The notes beneath the pieces were generated by a model. That model had not been told where the DNA came from. It did no database searches and worked only from the letters and a program-made list of their open reading frames with translations. A stretch of DNA of 64,000 nucleotides, taken from positions 1-64,000 of the forward strand of contig CALIAZ010000021.1 of the NCBI GenBank assembly GCA_938045565.1. The letters are read 5' to 3'. The translations under genes were made by a program, and so were the position numbers. How positions within the stretch are numbered: the stretch's first letter is position 1; each line of letters begins with the position of its first letter. Below are positions 44,373 through 55,357 of the stretch, one piece after another. The DNA comes from an uncultured Atopobium sp. (GTDB taxonomy: Bacteria; Actinomycetota; Coriobacteriia; Coriobacteriales; Atopobiaceae).

Positions 44373-44416
44373 GCATGCTGTAAAAGCGCATGCTATAAAA
44401 AACACATACCGTAAAA
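44373..44416 (+). repeat. three short direct repeats (GCATGCTGTAAAA-like)
   Basis: GCATGCTGTAAAA (44373), GCATGCTATAAAA (44388) and ACATACCGTAAAA (44404), 15-16 bases apart, lie between the bidirectional terminator and the stop of the Spx/ArsC gene. Confidence 0.55.
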
Positions 44417-44423
44417 GTTGATT

Positions 44424-44792
44424 TTACAGAAGCGCTTCTTCCCATGCAGGCTCTTTGAATCCAAGAAGAATAGTATTACCTGCAACAACCAATGGGCGCT
44501 TGACCAGCATACCCGTGGTAGCAAGCAAATTATAGGCGTCACTATCGCTCATACCGGCATCAAGCTGCTCCTTGATGTTATTATCGCGATACACCATGCC
44601 AGAAGTGTTGAAGAATTTCCTAATGGAGAGACCACTCAATTTGTGCCACTCAGCAAGCTCTTCTGCAGTTGGATTCTCCTCTTTAATATCACGCAGTGTA
44701 TAAGAAACACCGTGCTCATCAAGCCATTTAAGAGCTCTCTTACACGTAGTGCAGCGAGAATAGCAAAGAACCAGAATGTTTTTATCTGCCAT
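44424..44792 (-). CDS. Spx/ArsC-family thioredoxin-fold protein
   Basis: A 122-residue protein starting ILVLCYSRCTTCKRALKWL, with a CxxC redox pair, and with LSGLSIRKFFNTSG and MLVKRPLVV, as in Spx/ArsC/YffB proteins. It may be a reductase or an RNA-polymerase-binding redox regulator. It lacks clear arsenate-site evidence, and no ars genes are near. It is preceded by AAAAGGAAA. A small membrane protein gene lies just upstream on the same strand. Confidence 0.85.
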   Translation of the reverse strand: MADKNILVLCYSRCTTCKRALKWLDEHGVSYTLRDIKEENPTAEELAEWHKLSGLSIRKFFNTSGMVYRDNNIKEQLDAGMSDSDAYNLLATTGMLVKRPLVVAGNTILLGFKEPAWEEALL

Positions 44793-44813
44793 AGTTGTTT
44801 CCTTTTGGATAGA

Positions 44814-44996
44814 TTATCGATTACATAAGCGCAAACTATTTTGAGTAGCAAGCAATCCTAAAATCAATATTCCTAAAGATATGCCATAAAGCATACCAAC
44901 AAATAGATCGTTAACGTTTGATGTCACACTCAGGATGATTGCTAAAATCAAAGACATCATTCCAAGAGAAACATACTTACTTTTTAATAGTTTCAT
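44814..44996 (-). CDS. small two-helix membrane protein
   Basis: A 60-residue protein, Lys-rich at the start, with two hydrophobic helices (about 10-25 and 32-50). It has a strong AAAAAGGAGA ribosome site. It probably precedes the Spx/ArsC gene in the same transcript (21 bases between). No family is recognised. Confidence 0.55.
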   Translation of the reverse strand: MKLLKSKYVSLGMMSLILAIILSVTSNVNDLFVGMLYGISLGILILGLLATQNSLRLCNR

Positions 44997-45066
44997 TTGG
45001 TCGTCTCCTTTTTACTGATAGTAACAAGGCATTATAAATCACCACTTTGTTACTGAACATACACAT

Positions 45067-47238
<2,172 letters not shown>

Positions 47239-50200
47239 TTATTTACGTCCTCTTAAGGTTCTACCAAGGGCCTTAAGGGCTTCTCGCCTTGCGCTACCAT
47301 ATGGTGCAATAGGGTCAATAATCTTGCGCAGAGGACTTGCATCAGAAAGTGCGCGCTCATGGAACTCTGTGACATCTGCGTCATTTCTGGCGCCTGGTAC
47401 CATGTCCTGAATAATGACCTCGTAAAACGGGGTATTGCGCGCGTACTTCCAAAAATAGGAAGCCATGTCGCAGCTGGCATTCTGCCAAGGCTTAATAGCA
47501 CCAGCAAAGTGAACAATCTTTGGTGCACGGCGTGCTGCTTGATAATCATCAAAAACGCTGTTTGGTGCCATTGGATAGAGTTTCTCGGCACGACCAAAAA
47601 TGTTGTGCGTAACGTTCCAATCAGCTTGAAGGTAGACCACTCGACCCTGACACTCGCTGTTCAGAATATCTTGATCGTTGTAGATAAAGATTGGATTGGA
47701 TGCAATACGCAGCCACTCTGGAACAGTGTGATAACGGCGAAGTTCAGCGGTATTGAAAACCATAACTCCTGCCTGGAAGTAAGCATAGGGGTTCTTGAGA
47801 TTAAGCACGTCAAGGCTGTACTTCATGCGGTCTCCGCCGCGAATGTTAAGGTTTGCCAGATAGTCAATATCAAGCGTTGCGGCAATAAGATTGTTGCCCA
47901 TTCTTACATCATAAAGTTCTGCAATATTACCGTTAACCACAAGGTCAGAGTCAAGATAGACAACTTTATCGTAAGCGGAAAGAATATCTTGAGCCAAGAA
48001 ACGGAAGTATGTCTCAACACTAATGTGAGCATTATTAGTATCTAGCTTGTAGTCTTTGACCATGCGCCACACGTTATAGAACGTAATACGAGCATTCTTA
48101 TAACGCGAGAAGTACTTCTTAACCAGCTCCTGCTTTGATCCACCAATGTTGGTGTTAAGAACGACTACATCGTAGAAACGGTTAGGATCGGCGTTTTCAA
48201 GCATTGAACCCATAGCGCAGGTAAGAATTGGAACATAGTTGTTGTCTGCCGCAAAAACAACAGGAACAACGTTCTGGCTTGCAATCTCAGGTTTCTCTTC
48301 AAAGAGAGGAATGAACTTCTGACGAGGCTCTGGATTGGTAAAGTGAATGCATTGAAGCTCTTTTACCTTCCAGTTTTTGCCCTCTGTACGCAGCATATGC
48401 ATACGCCAGATATTAAAGAGACGCTCAGTCAGATGACCTGGGGTTCTTAAGGCCTCTTTGCTATAGGTGGACATATCAGTACGAGCAGTCCACTCGTCAA
48501 CAAGTGGGAACACCCATGCTGCATAGCGATCAAAAAGCTCTTTACGCATGATATACATATTGCAGAAGCACTGCTGATGACCGTTGAGAAAAGCGTTTAC
48601 GTCCTCTGCATACTCTGGATAACGCTCAACAATAAGCGCTGCCATAGTATCCATATCCTTTGGATGGAGTAGCGGAGCGGAATGGTACTGCTCAAGAGGT
48701 GTGTTAGCGCTTCCAGGGAATTTACGAATATCCTTTACCCCAGTTGTAATGAGGTCATAGCCCTCAATGCATTGAGCGATGGTCTGATCATCAAGACCAT
48801 ATTTCTTGATAGCATCCTCATCAATGAAGTCATCCATAACCTCACCAAATGGATTTTCTGGATAAACCGTATCGGTAAAGTTGAAATAGCGACGATAATG
48901 GCCAAAGCCAACATAGCGCGCATTGGTGATATTCTTCCACGCCCAATACTGTGTAGTCATCTCACAGTACATGGGGTTTTTCTCGGTAATGGTATCGCCC
49001 TCATCATCATGAAGCATATACGTAAAGCGATTGGTCTTCTGTCCTGGTCCTACCTGGATAGGCTGAAGGTAATTACTTGCGGGAACATCAACATCTTTAT
49101 GAGAAGTAATAAGAATGCGAATAGGCTGCTGCTCAAACATCTTTACCATGTGCTTTCTCTCTAGATACTCCATGTACTCATCGGCAATTTGTTTCATGCG
49201 AACTGCCCTATCAAATGACAGTCCCTCATCCTGATGCATGAGAGCGGCGTATTTCTTTGCATGTGTCCTGTAGCGATATGCATCGCTGTCTTCTGGAAGC
49301 TCAGTACCAGTAGCAATGGCCTCGTATGCTTCATCTCTTACAAAGCGATAAAGCTCTCGAGCAGCTACCGATGGTCCAAAGAGAATGGCAAACGGCTCAA
49401 GGGCTGCTTCTTGATCTTCAGGAGCAAGACGAGACTTCCAGTCTCCAATCAAAAGCTCCATCAGCTTGTGCTTCATGCCCTCAAAAGACCTAAGGTAAAC
49501 AACATTGTCTGTTTTGCCAATATAGAGCTCTGTATGTTCAATATTGTCTAAGAACTGATAGCAGAACTCACCAAACTTATCTAAAGAAATGCGAGAAGCT
49601 CCTGTTACACCAATACCAAAGTGATAGAGAAGGCCTCTACAAGACTCAAATCCATCAACAGACTGAGCCTTATCGGAAAGAACAAATACCTCATAGGCAT
49701 CTTCTGCTCTTACCAGACGCTCTGAAGTCATCTCTGCAAAAGCAGAACGGAATAGCTCTCCACGATATAGGCGCTGTGTAATACGCCAATCAATCTTCTG
49801 ACCATAGCCTTCATCGTAGATGGCACGAAGGACTTCCTCACCTTGTGTAAAGTAAGACTGCTGATTGATGAAGTTACCAAAACCTTCTGCCTCAGCTTCA
49901 CTTACGCCATTTTCTGGAATAACGGTAATACCCAGGTGGAGAATATCAACAGGGTTCTGATCAATACGAGCAACTACCTGCTCAAGAAAATCAGCAGTAA
50001 CCTCATCATCACCGTCTAGACAAAAGACCCACTCGCCTTTTGTGTGAGCTGCAGCAGTTTTACGTGTAAGATGATGCCCCTGGTTGGTTGGATGAGTTAC
50101 AACCTTGAACCTTTTGTCATCCCCTACTGCTTCTACAATTTTCTCTGGAGTGGAATCTGTTGAGGCGTCGTCAACAATAATTGCTTCAAAATCACCAAAC

Positions 50201-50283
50201 GTCTGATTCTTTACACTTTGAATACAACGCCCAATGTATGATTCGATGTTGTATGCAGGAATTACAAAAGAAACCTTAGGCAT
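47239..50283 (-). CDS. three-domain glycosyltransferase: GT2 + DUF4422 + GT8
   Basis: A 1014-residue protein. Residues 1-270 are a GT2 domain (KVSFVIPAYNIESYIGRCI, then IIVDDASTDST, metal site CLDGDDEV). Residues about 390-640 match DUF4422 (RILITSHKDVDVPASNYLQP, then QYWAWKN and YVGFGHYRRYF). Residues about 675-980 are a GT8 domain (PVVFAADNNYVPILTCAMGS, DXD in VVYLDSDLVV, then IVHFAGAIKPW). There is no signal or membrane helix, so it acts on the inner face. It probably builds a surface polysaccharide or glycoprotein with more than one sugar added by one chain. No other glycan genes adjoin it. ATG after TAAGGAG. Confidence 0.88.
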   Translation of the reverse strand: MPKVSFVIPAYNIESYIGRCIQSVKNQTFGDFEAIIVDDASTDSTPEKIVEAVGDDKRFKVVTHPTNQGHHLTRKTAAAHTKGEWVFCLDGDDEVTADFLEQVVARIDQNPVDILHLGITVIPENGVSEAEAEGFGNFINQQSYFTQGEEVLRAIYDEGYGQKIDWRITQRLYRGELFRSAFAEMTSERLVRAEDAYEVFVLSDKAQSVDGFESCRGLLYHFGIGVTGASRISLDKFGEFCYQFLDNIEHTELYIGKTDNVVYLRSFEGMKHKLMELLIGDWKSRLAPEDQEAALEPFAILFGPSVAARELYRFVRDEAYEAIATGTELPEDSDAYRYRTHAKKYAALMHQDEGLSFDRAVRMKQIADEYMEYLERKHMVKMFEQQPIRILITSHKDVDVPASNYLQPIQVGPGQKTNRFTYMLHDDEGDTITEKNPMYCEMTTQYWAWKNITNARYVGFGHYRRYFNFTDTVYPENPFGEVMDDFIDEDAIKKYGLDDQTIAQCIEGYDLITTGVKDIRKFPGSANTPLEQYHSAPLLHPKDMDTMAALIVERYPEYAEDVNAFLNGHQQCFCNMYIMRKELFDRYAAWVFPLVDEWTARTDMSTYSKEALRTPGHLTERLFNIWRMHMLRTEGKNWKVKELQCIHFTNPEPRQKFIPLFEEKPEIASQNVVPVVFAADNNYVPILTCAMGSMLENADPNRFYDVVVLNTNIGGSKQELVKKYFSRYKNARITFYNVWRMVKDYKLDTNNAHISVETYFRFLAQDILSAYDKVVYLDSDLVVNGNIAELYDVRMGNNLIAATLDIDYLANLNIRGGDRMKYSLDVLNLKNPYAYFQAGVMVFNTAELRRYHTVPEWLRIASNPIFIYNDQDILNSECQGRVVYLQADWNVTHNIFGRAEKLYPMAPNSVFDDYQAARRAPKIVHFAGAIKPWQNASCDMASYFWKYARNTPFYEVIIQDMVPGARNDADVTEFHERALSDASPLRKIIDPIAPYGSARREALKALGRTLRGRK

Positions 50284-50363
50284 ACCAACTCCTTATAAAT
50301 AAGCAATCTCAACTATCTTCTATCTTATCTAAAATATGCCTCTCTTGGGCGTGCAAAAGATGC

Positions 50364-53300
50364 CTACTCGACGCTCTTCAAGCTCTCAACCATATCAATA
50401 TTTTTAAGCTTAGATCGCATGGCAACATATACCAACAGCGAGAAAACAAGCGTAAGTCCAAAAGCAAACCAATAACTTGGCATATGAATAGAGCGGCCAA
50501 ACATAACAAGATCAATCTCAGCTGTTTGAACCACAAATCCCTCAAGGTAAGTTCCTAGAACAAGCCCAAAGAGTGCTCCAAAGACGGCCAGTAAAGCAAT
50601 CTCTCTAAACACGTACGCATCAACTTCGTGTCGCGTAAAACCAAGCACTTTAAGGCTGGCAATCTCTCGAATACGCTCCTCAATATTGATATTTGTGAGG
50701 TTATACAAGACGATAAATGCCAACAGGGCTGCAGCCAAAATAAGAATAGCTACAACACGATTAACCACTTCAAGTGATTTTTTATATGTGCGAATAGCCT
50801 CATTGATGTCATCGACAGTTGCAACCCCTGCCCGGTTAATGAGTTTTTCTCCAAACGTATCTCTTGTTGCTTGATCTTTAGGAAGTGTTGCATACCAACC
50901 ATCCGTTGCTTGATCTTGGATGCTCAAAGAATGCCATGCAGAAGGCCCTACATAAAGATACGATCCAACGTAATTCTCGGTAACTCCCGTAACAGTAAGG
51001 GTACTTGGTTCACCTGAAGCATTTCCAATTCTGTCTTGAGCATAGACCCGAACGGCATCTCCCACGCCTACGCCAAGCCGTTTTGCGAGCTTCTCTGTAA
51101 TTACAACTGAATCTTCCTTAAGCTCTATTGTTTGACCAGAAAGACGATCCCGCAGGGTAACTACACCCGTAAGATCTTGAGGAGAATTACTGGTCATAAT
51201 AGTTGTTCTTGTCAGCGAACTAGCATTTTGCGCAGGAGACTCAAGAAGAACATTTTCGCTGGTTATACAATGGATATTTGTAGCACCGACCTGATTAAGC
51301 TCTGTAGCAATCTGATCTGCTTCTGCACTAGAAACATCAGAGGTCATTCCTACTATGTAGTCATAATGAAAAAGAGTTGGCCATTGGCTATCAATGATGT
51401 CACTAATAGAATCTCTAAGGCCAAAAGCCACCAACAAAAGTGCAGTACATCCAGCAATTCCTACCAATGTCATAATCAAGCGACGCTTATAGCGGACAAG
51501 GTTTCTGATAGTAACTTTCCATGAAAAAGACAATCTAGACCACAGAGGATTAATACGTTCAAGCAAAATCTTTGAACCCGCTTTTGGAGCCTTTGGCAAC
51601 ATAAGGCTAGAAGGTTCTTCTTTCAAAGAAGACAAAACAGCAGCCATCGTTGAAAGAAGCGTAACACCTATACCAAAAAGTCCTGCGAGAAGTGCGCTGT
51701 CAAGCTGAATAGGATAAGGAGCACCCTCATTTGGAATAGTATAAATTGATCCATATGCAGAGATAATAACCCCCGGCAACACCTGACTTAAAAGCGCTAT
51801 GCCAATAACAGCTCCTAAAAGTGAAGCAAGCAAAGCATATAACAAGTACTTTGCAGCAATTTGTAAAGTCGAATAACCAAGCGCCTTATGAATGCCGATG
51901 AGCGTGCGCTCTTCAGATACCATGCGCGTCATACTGGTAAGTGAAACCAAAGCTGCAACCAGGAAAAACATCAAGGGGAACACATTAGCAATATTGTTAA
52001 TACGCTCAGAGTCTGCTTGATAAGCTGCAACACCAATCTCTTTTGTGCGATCAAGTACATAAACATCAGGTTCTTTGAGCTCATCAATTTTCTTTTGGGC
52101 TTCGTCAATTTTTGTCTGACCATCAGCAAGTTGTTTCTCAACCTCAGCGCGCTGATCCTCAAGACTCTGTCTTCCTTCATAGGTCTGAGCTTCAGCATTT
52201 CGAAGTAAAGCTTGTCCAGCAGTCAATTGGCTGAGCGATGCATCAAGTTTTTCTTGAGCTGCAGATAACTGATCTGCAGTAGCACTTCTTGCTTCTATCA
52301 GATTTTGGCGCGCCTGAGCTACCTGAGACTCTGCCTCATGCAGTTGAGTTGTGCGTTGATCAAGCTCCCCTCGCGCTGCCGTCAAAACCTGCTGCTGAGT
52401 GGCTAATTCTGCTTCTGCAGCCGCAATCTGTGCCTGTGTAGCGAGAAGAGCATCCACTTGCGTGGTTGGTAAACCTAAAGCTCTCAACTGCTGCTGCGCT
52501 TCTTCAAGTGTTGAAGCCATAATTCCTTGCGCAGCAAGCCCCGCAAGATATGCATCTCGACCCGCTTCAAATGCGCTCTTTTGCTGCATAAACGTTGCTT
52601 GACCTGCGTTGAAAGCAGTAAGACCAGCCTGATACTGAGCCTCTCCCGCACTAAGCTCAGCTGTTCCCTGGGCTATCTGAGCCTCTGAAGCATTAATCTG
52701 AGCTTCCGCTTGTGCAAATTTCTGCTCAGCACTGGAACGTAAAGTTGTAAGTTGCTGACGTCCTGCGTCATATTGCTTCTGACCATCAATCAGCCTTTGT
52801 TGCTGAGCAGAAATCTGTGCTTCCGCTTCATCAAGCTTTTTCTGTGCATCACCTAATTTATCTGTAGCCTCCCGCCTTGATTGCTCCAGCTTTTGACGAG
52901 CCTCATCAACCTGAGCTTGAGCATCATCTTTTAGCTCTTGCAAACGAAGAGAAGCAAGCGATGGATTCATTTGTTTAATGCGCTCTGCAACTCTATCAAC
53001 AGCACTCTGATACATTGATGAGCCGCTTTTATAACTGGTGGCGCCCTGGACCGTCAGATACACTTCGGTGTACGGATCGTCATTAGCAAAAGCATTCTCA
53101 GCGACATACACAAATTGCTGGACAATGCCATTACCTAACGACGTGGTTCCAAAATTACTCACATATGGATACGTTGGAGCATTTACAAAACCAACGACCG
53201 TGTACGAGCCACCCTTTAAATGAACACCGTTTGAAGTGTCTGGAAGCTCAATCTGATGGCCAAGGCTAATATCTGCACGTTTCTTGGAATCAGCACTCAT

Positions 53301-53696
53301 CACGCACTCATACGGCCCCTGGGGAAGCCTTCCTTCGACAACTACCGGCTGGTTAAGCTCACCAGGTCTGAACGAACTAACACGAGCGCTAGATTGAGAT
53401 GAGGTCAGCGTAGCCATGACGTCTACCGTGCGAGAAGGCATAACCGCTTCAACGCCCTCAACTGACGCAAGAGCATGGACGTCTTTCTCGCTTAACCCAA
53501 GTGTTGAGATAATGCGAAGATCGTAGAGGTGTTGATTTTTGTAAAACGTATGTGCAGCTTCTTGCATATCTGGGCTAGCCATTTTGAGTCCCGCAAAGAA
53601 ACCGCAGCCCAAAGCGACGATTCCTACAATTGCAAGAAATCTAGCAAGAGACCCTTTGATAGTCCGAATAATCTCGGTAAAAAGAGCGTGTGGCAT
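50364..53696 (-). CDS. large FtsX-type ABC permease with extracellular coiled coil
   Basis: A 1110-residue permease. It has an N-terminal helix (residues about 16-37), an extracellular domain, and a very long coiled coil rich in Gln/Ala/Glu (about 255-555). A three-helix FtsX group (about 585-720) comes next, then a second helix near 765-785, another extracellular domain, and a final three-helix FtsX group ending near 1095. The coiled coil resembles those of PIP/YhgE-like and cell-wall-linked permeases. It may gate a murein hydrolase or export a lipid or peptide; the substrate is unknown. ATG 53696 lies 2 bases after the ATPase stop; GTG 53705 is an alternative. Confidence 0.88.
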   Translation of the reverse strand: MPHALFTEIIRTIKGSLARFLAIVGIVALGCGFFAGLKMASPDMQEAAHTFYKNQHLYDLRIISTLGLSEKDVHALASVEGVEAVMPSRTVDVMATLTSSQSSARVSSFRPGELNQPVVVEGRLPQGPYECVMSADSKKRADISLGHQIELPDTSNGVHLKGGSYTVVGFVNAPTYPYVSNFGTTSLGNGIVQQFVYVAENAFANDDPYTEVYLTVQGATSYKSGSSMYQSAVDRVAERIKQMNPSLASLRLQELKDDAQAQVDEARQKLEQSRREATDKLGDAQKKLDEAEAQISAQQQRLIDGQKQYDAGRQQLTTLRSSAEQKFAQAEAQINASEAQIAQGTAELSAGEAQYQAGLTAFNAGQATFMQQKSAFEAGRDAYLAGLAAQGIMASTLEEAQQQLRALGLPTTQVDALLATQAQIAAAEAELATQQQVLTAARGELDQRTTQLHEAESQVAQARQNLIEARSATADQLSAAQEKLDASLSQLTAGQALLRNAEAQTYEGRQSLEDQRAEVEKQLADGQTKIDEAQKKIDELKEPDVYVLDRTKEIGVAAYQADSERINNIANVFPLMFFLVAALVSLTSMTRMVSEERTLIGIHKALGYSTLQIAAKYLLYALLASLLGAVIGIALLSQVLPGVIISAYGSIYTIPNEGAPYPIQLDSALLAGLFGIGVTLLSTMAAVLSSLKEEPSSLMLPKAPKAGSKILLERINPLWSRLSFSWKVTIRNLVRYKRRLIMTLVGIAGCTALLLVAFGLRDSISDIIDSQWPTLFHYDYIVGMTSDVSSAEADQIATELNQVGATNIHCITSENVLLESPAQNASSLTRTTIMTSNSPQDLTGVVTLRDRLSGQTIELKEDSVVITEKLAKRLGVGVGDAVRVYAQDRIGNASGEPSTLTVTGVTENYVGSYLYVGPSAWHSLSIQDQATDGWYATLPKDQATRDTFGEKLINRAGVATVDDINEAIRTYKKSLEVVNRVVAILILAAALLAFIVLYNLTNINIEERIREIASLKVLGFTRHEVDAYVFREIALLAVFGALFGLVLGTYLEGFVVQTAEIDLVMFGRSIHMPSYWFAFGLTLVFSLLVYVAMRSKLKNIDMVESLKSVE

Positions 53697-53698
53697 AG

Positions 53699-54400
53699 CT
53701 ACCACTCAACAGTAAGTGCGTCGGCTGGGTCCTGATTAATTTCAACCGATTGAGCCTGGCCTTCTTTAACGTGGATAACCCTATCGGCAATTTGAGTAAA
53801 TGCAAAGTTATGTGTGACAATAGCCACGGTTTTATGCTGTTCTTTGCACATATCTTGCAAGAGCTTAAGAATTTGCTTTCCTGTTTTATAATCAAGCGCG
53901 CCTGTTGGTTCATCACAAAGCAAAAGACGTGGGTTCTTTGCCAGAGCACGCGCAATAGAAACACGTTGTTGCTCTCCACCAGAAAGCTGAGCTGGGAAGT
54001 TATCCATACGATGCTCAAGACCAACAGCACAAAGTGCATCTTCTGGCTGCATAGGATCAAGACAAATCTGAGACGCAAGCTCAACGTTTTCTTTTGCGGT
54101 GAGATTAGGAACTAGATTGTAAAACTGGAAAACAAAGCCAATATCATGACGACGATAGAGCGTTCTTTCTTTTTCTGAAAGCCCGCCAATTTCTTTTCCA
54201 TCTAAATAAATAGACCCGGAGGTACAGGTATCCATACCTCCGAGCATATTTAAGACAGTTGTTTTGCCGGCTCCTGATGGGCCAACTATTACGCAAAGCT
54301 CTCCCTCTTCTATGGAAAAATTCATGTCATGGACAGCATGTACCTTGACGGAGCCCATGGTATACGTCTTTGTTACCTCTTTGAATTCAACAAAAGACAT
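53699..54400 (-). CDS. ABC transporter ATP-binding protein (LolD/MacB class)
   Basis: A 233-residue ATPase with Walker [11 protein letters not shown]-loop [14 protein letters not shown], signature LSGGEQQR, Walker B LLLCDEP and H-loop VTHN. It powers the following permease, with which it overlaps or abuts. ATG after AGGAG. The LolD/MacB class usually drives mechanotransmission rather than transport through the membrane. Confidence 0.93.
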   Translation of the reverse strand: MSFVEFKEVTKTYTMGSVKVHAVHDMNFSIEEGELCVIVGPSGAGKTTVLNMLGGMDTCTSGSIYLDGKEIGGLSEKERTLYRRHDIGFVFQFYNLVPNLTAKENVELASQICLDPMQPEDALCAVGLEHRMDNFPAQLSGGEQQRVSIARALAKNPRLLLCDEPTGALDYKTGKQILKLLQDMCKEQHKTVAIVTHNFAFTQIADRVIHVKEGQAQSVEINQDPADALTVEW

Positions 54401-54462
54401 ACGATTCTCCTATGAGAAAAGATGATTCTCCTGAACAAGGAGAGAGCGTAAGAAGTTAGAAG

Positions 54463-55086
54463 CTACTCCTGTAGAGCTTCTGGTGCTGCAGGAGCCTCTG
54501 GAGCTGCAGGAGCCTCAGGTGCGACGGTTGTGACGGTTGCTTCTGGAGCAGGTGCTGCTGTTACCTCTGCAGTTACAGGAACTACAGGAGCAACCTCTGC
54601 GCCCTCAGTAGCAAGAGGCATTGGAGCAACAACAACCTCTTCCTCCTCAAGATCAGCCTGATGCTGGTCAAACTCTTTCTTAGCACGAACCCAAATAAGA
54701 AGTGCAAGAAGAGCTGTGAGGAACAAGAAGGCAACGATCATGATGTTAAGAATAAGGGTGGTGAAGTTTACTGCTTGGCTGATAGAAATCATCACAGAGA
54801 GCTCTGTAAGTGCGGAAGTTAAACCAACTACAGAGAGAATAGAAAGACCCCACCTAAGACGAGGACGGAAACCCCTCAAAAGACCTGAAACCGCAGCAAA
54901 AAGGTAGCACAGGAAAATAATGTAGGTAATACGTGCAAGCATCAGAGAGATAGGGTTTGTCTGACGAGTTGCAAAGTTAAATACCGTATGGAAATAGCTG
55001 AGATACTGAACTGGCGCAACAAAATCAATGACAATAAAAATGAGAGCCACAATTGCTGGGATGGCAATTTTTGCTTTGGGGTTCAT
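54463..55086 (-). CDS. four-helix membrane protein with Ala/Pro/Glu tail
   Basis: A 207-residue protein. Four transmembrane helices (about 9-28, 48-68, 82-102, 110-132) are followed by a cytosolic tail with acidic EEEEVVV and a low-complexity stretch of repeated APEAP/APEA units (about 175-204). ATG after GAGGAGG. No family is recognised. It lies 62 bases before the ABC operon on the same strand and may be its accessory protein. Confidence 0.7.
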   Translation of the reverse strand: MNPKAKIAIPAIVALIFIVIDFVAPVQYLSYFHTVFNFATRQTNPISLMLARITYIIFLCYLFAAVSGLLRGFRPRLRWGLSILSVVGLTSALTELSVMISISQAVNFTTLILNIMIVAFLFLTALLALLIWVRAKKEFDQHQADLEEEEVVVAPMPLATEGAEVAPVVPVTAEVTAAPAPEATVTTVAPEAPAAPEAPAAPEALQE

Positions 55087-55135
55087 GAAACCTCCTCGAT
55101 TTCTTTATATGACCTGTCTATTTTATCGTATAAAC

Positions 55136-55357
55136 CTATGACCAGTGCGGTAAGTCATGAAAGTCTTTTATGTTGTCTTGAGCTTCTTGTTCTCTTTCTG
55201 CTAAAGCTTCTCTTAAACCCTTCAATGCATCAAAGGGCATAAAGATTTTTGCTCTGTTTGCCCGAGACATGCGAGGGTGTCCGTAGTGCATCTGAGATGC
55301 AAACACATCCTCTTTTGCACCATCTTCTGCTGGCGAGAAACCCTGTTTAGGCTTCAT
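55136..55357 (-). CDS. YolD-like small protein coupled to dinB
   Basis: A 73-residue protein from ATG 55357 containing RMSRANRAKIFMPFDALKGL, the YolD-like (PF08863) pattern of R-A-x-x-F-M-P-F-x-A-L-K-G. In Firmicutes such genes sit beside Y-family polymerases and may modulate them. The ATG lies inside the last codons of dinB (11-base overlap), which indicates coupling. Its codons 5-9 (GFSPA) are the recurrent GGTTTCTCGCCAG motif. Longer in-frame starts at 55396 and 55459 exist. Confidence 0.75.
   Translation of the reverse strand: MKPKQGFSPAEDGAKEDVFASQMHYGHPRMSRANRAKIFMPFDALKGLREALAEREQEAQDNIKDFHDLPHWS
55330..55344 (+). repeat. CTGGCGAGAAACCCT motif, copy 2
   Basis: Second of three exact 15-mer copies, two bases past the dinB stop and inside the start of the YolD-like gene. 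Confidence 0.85.
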
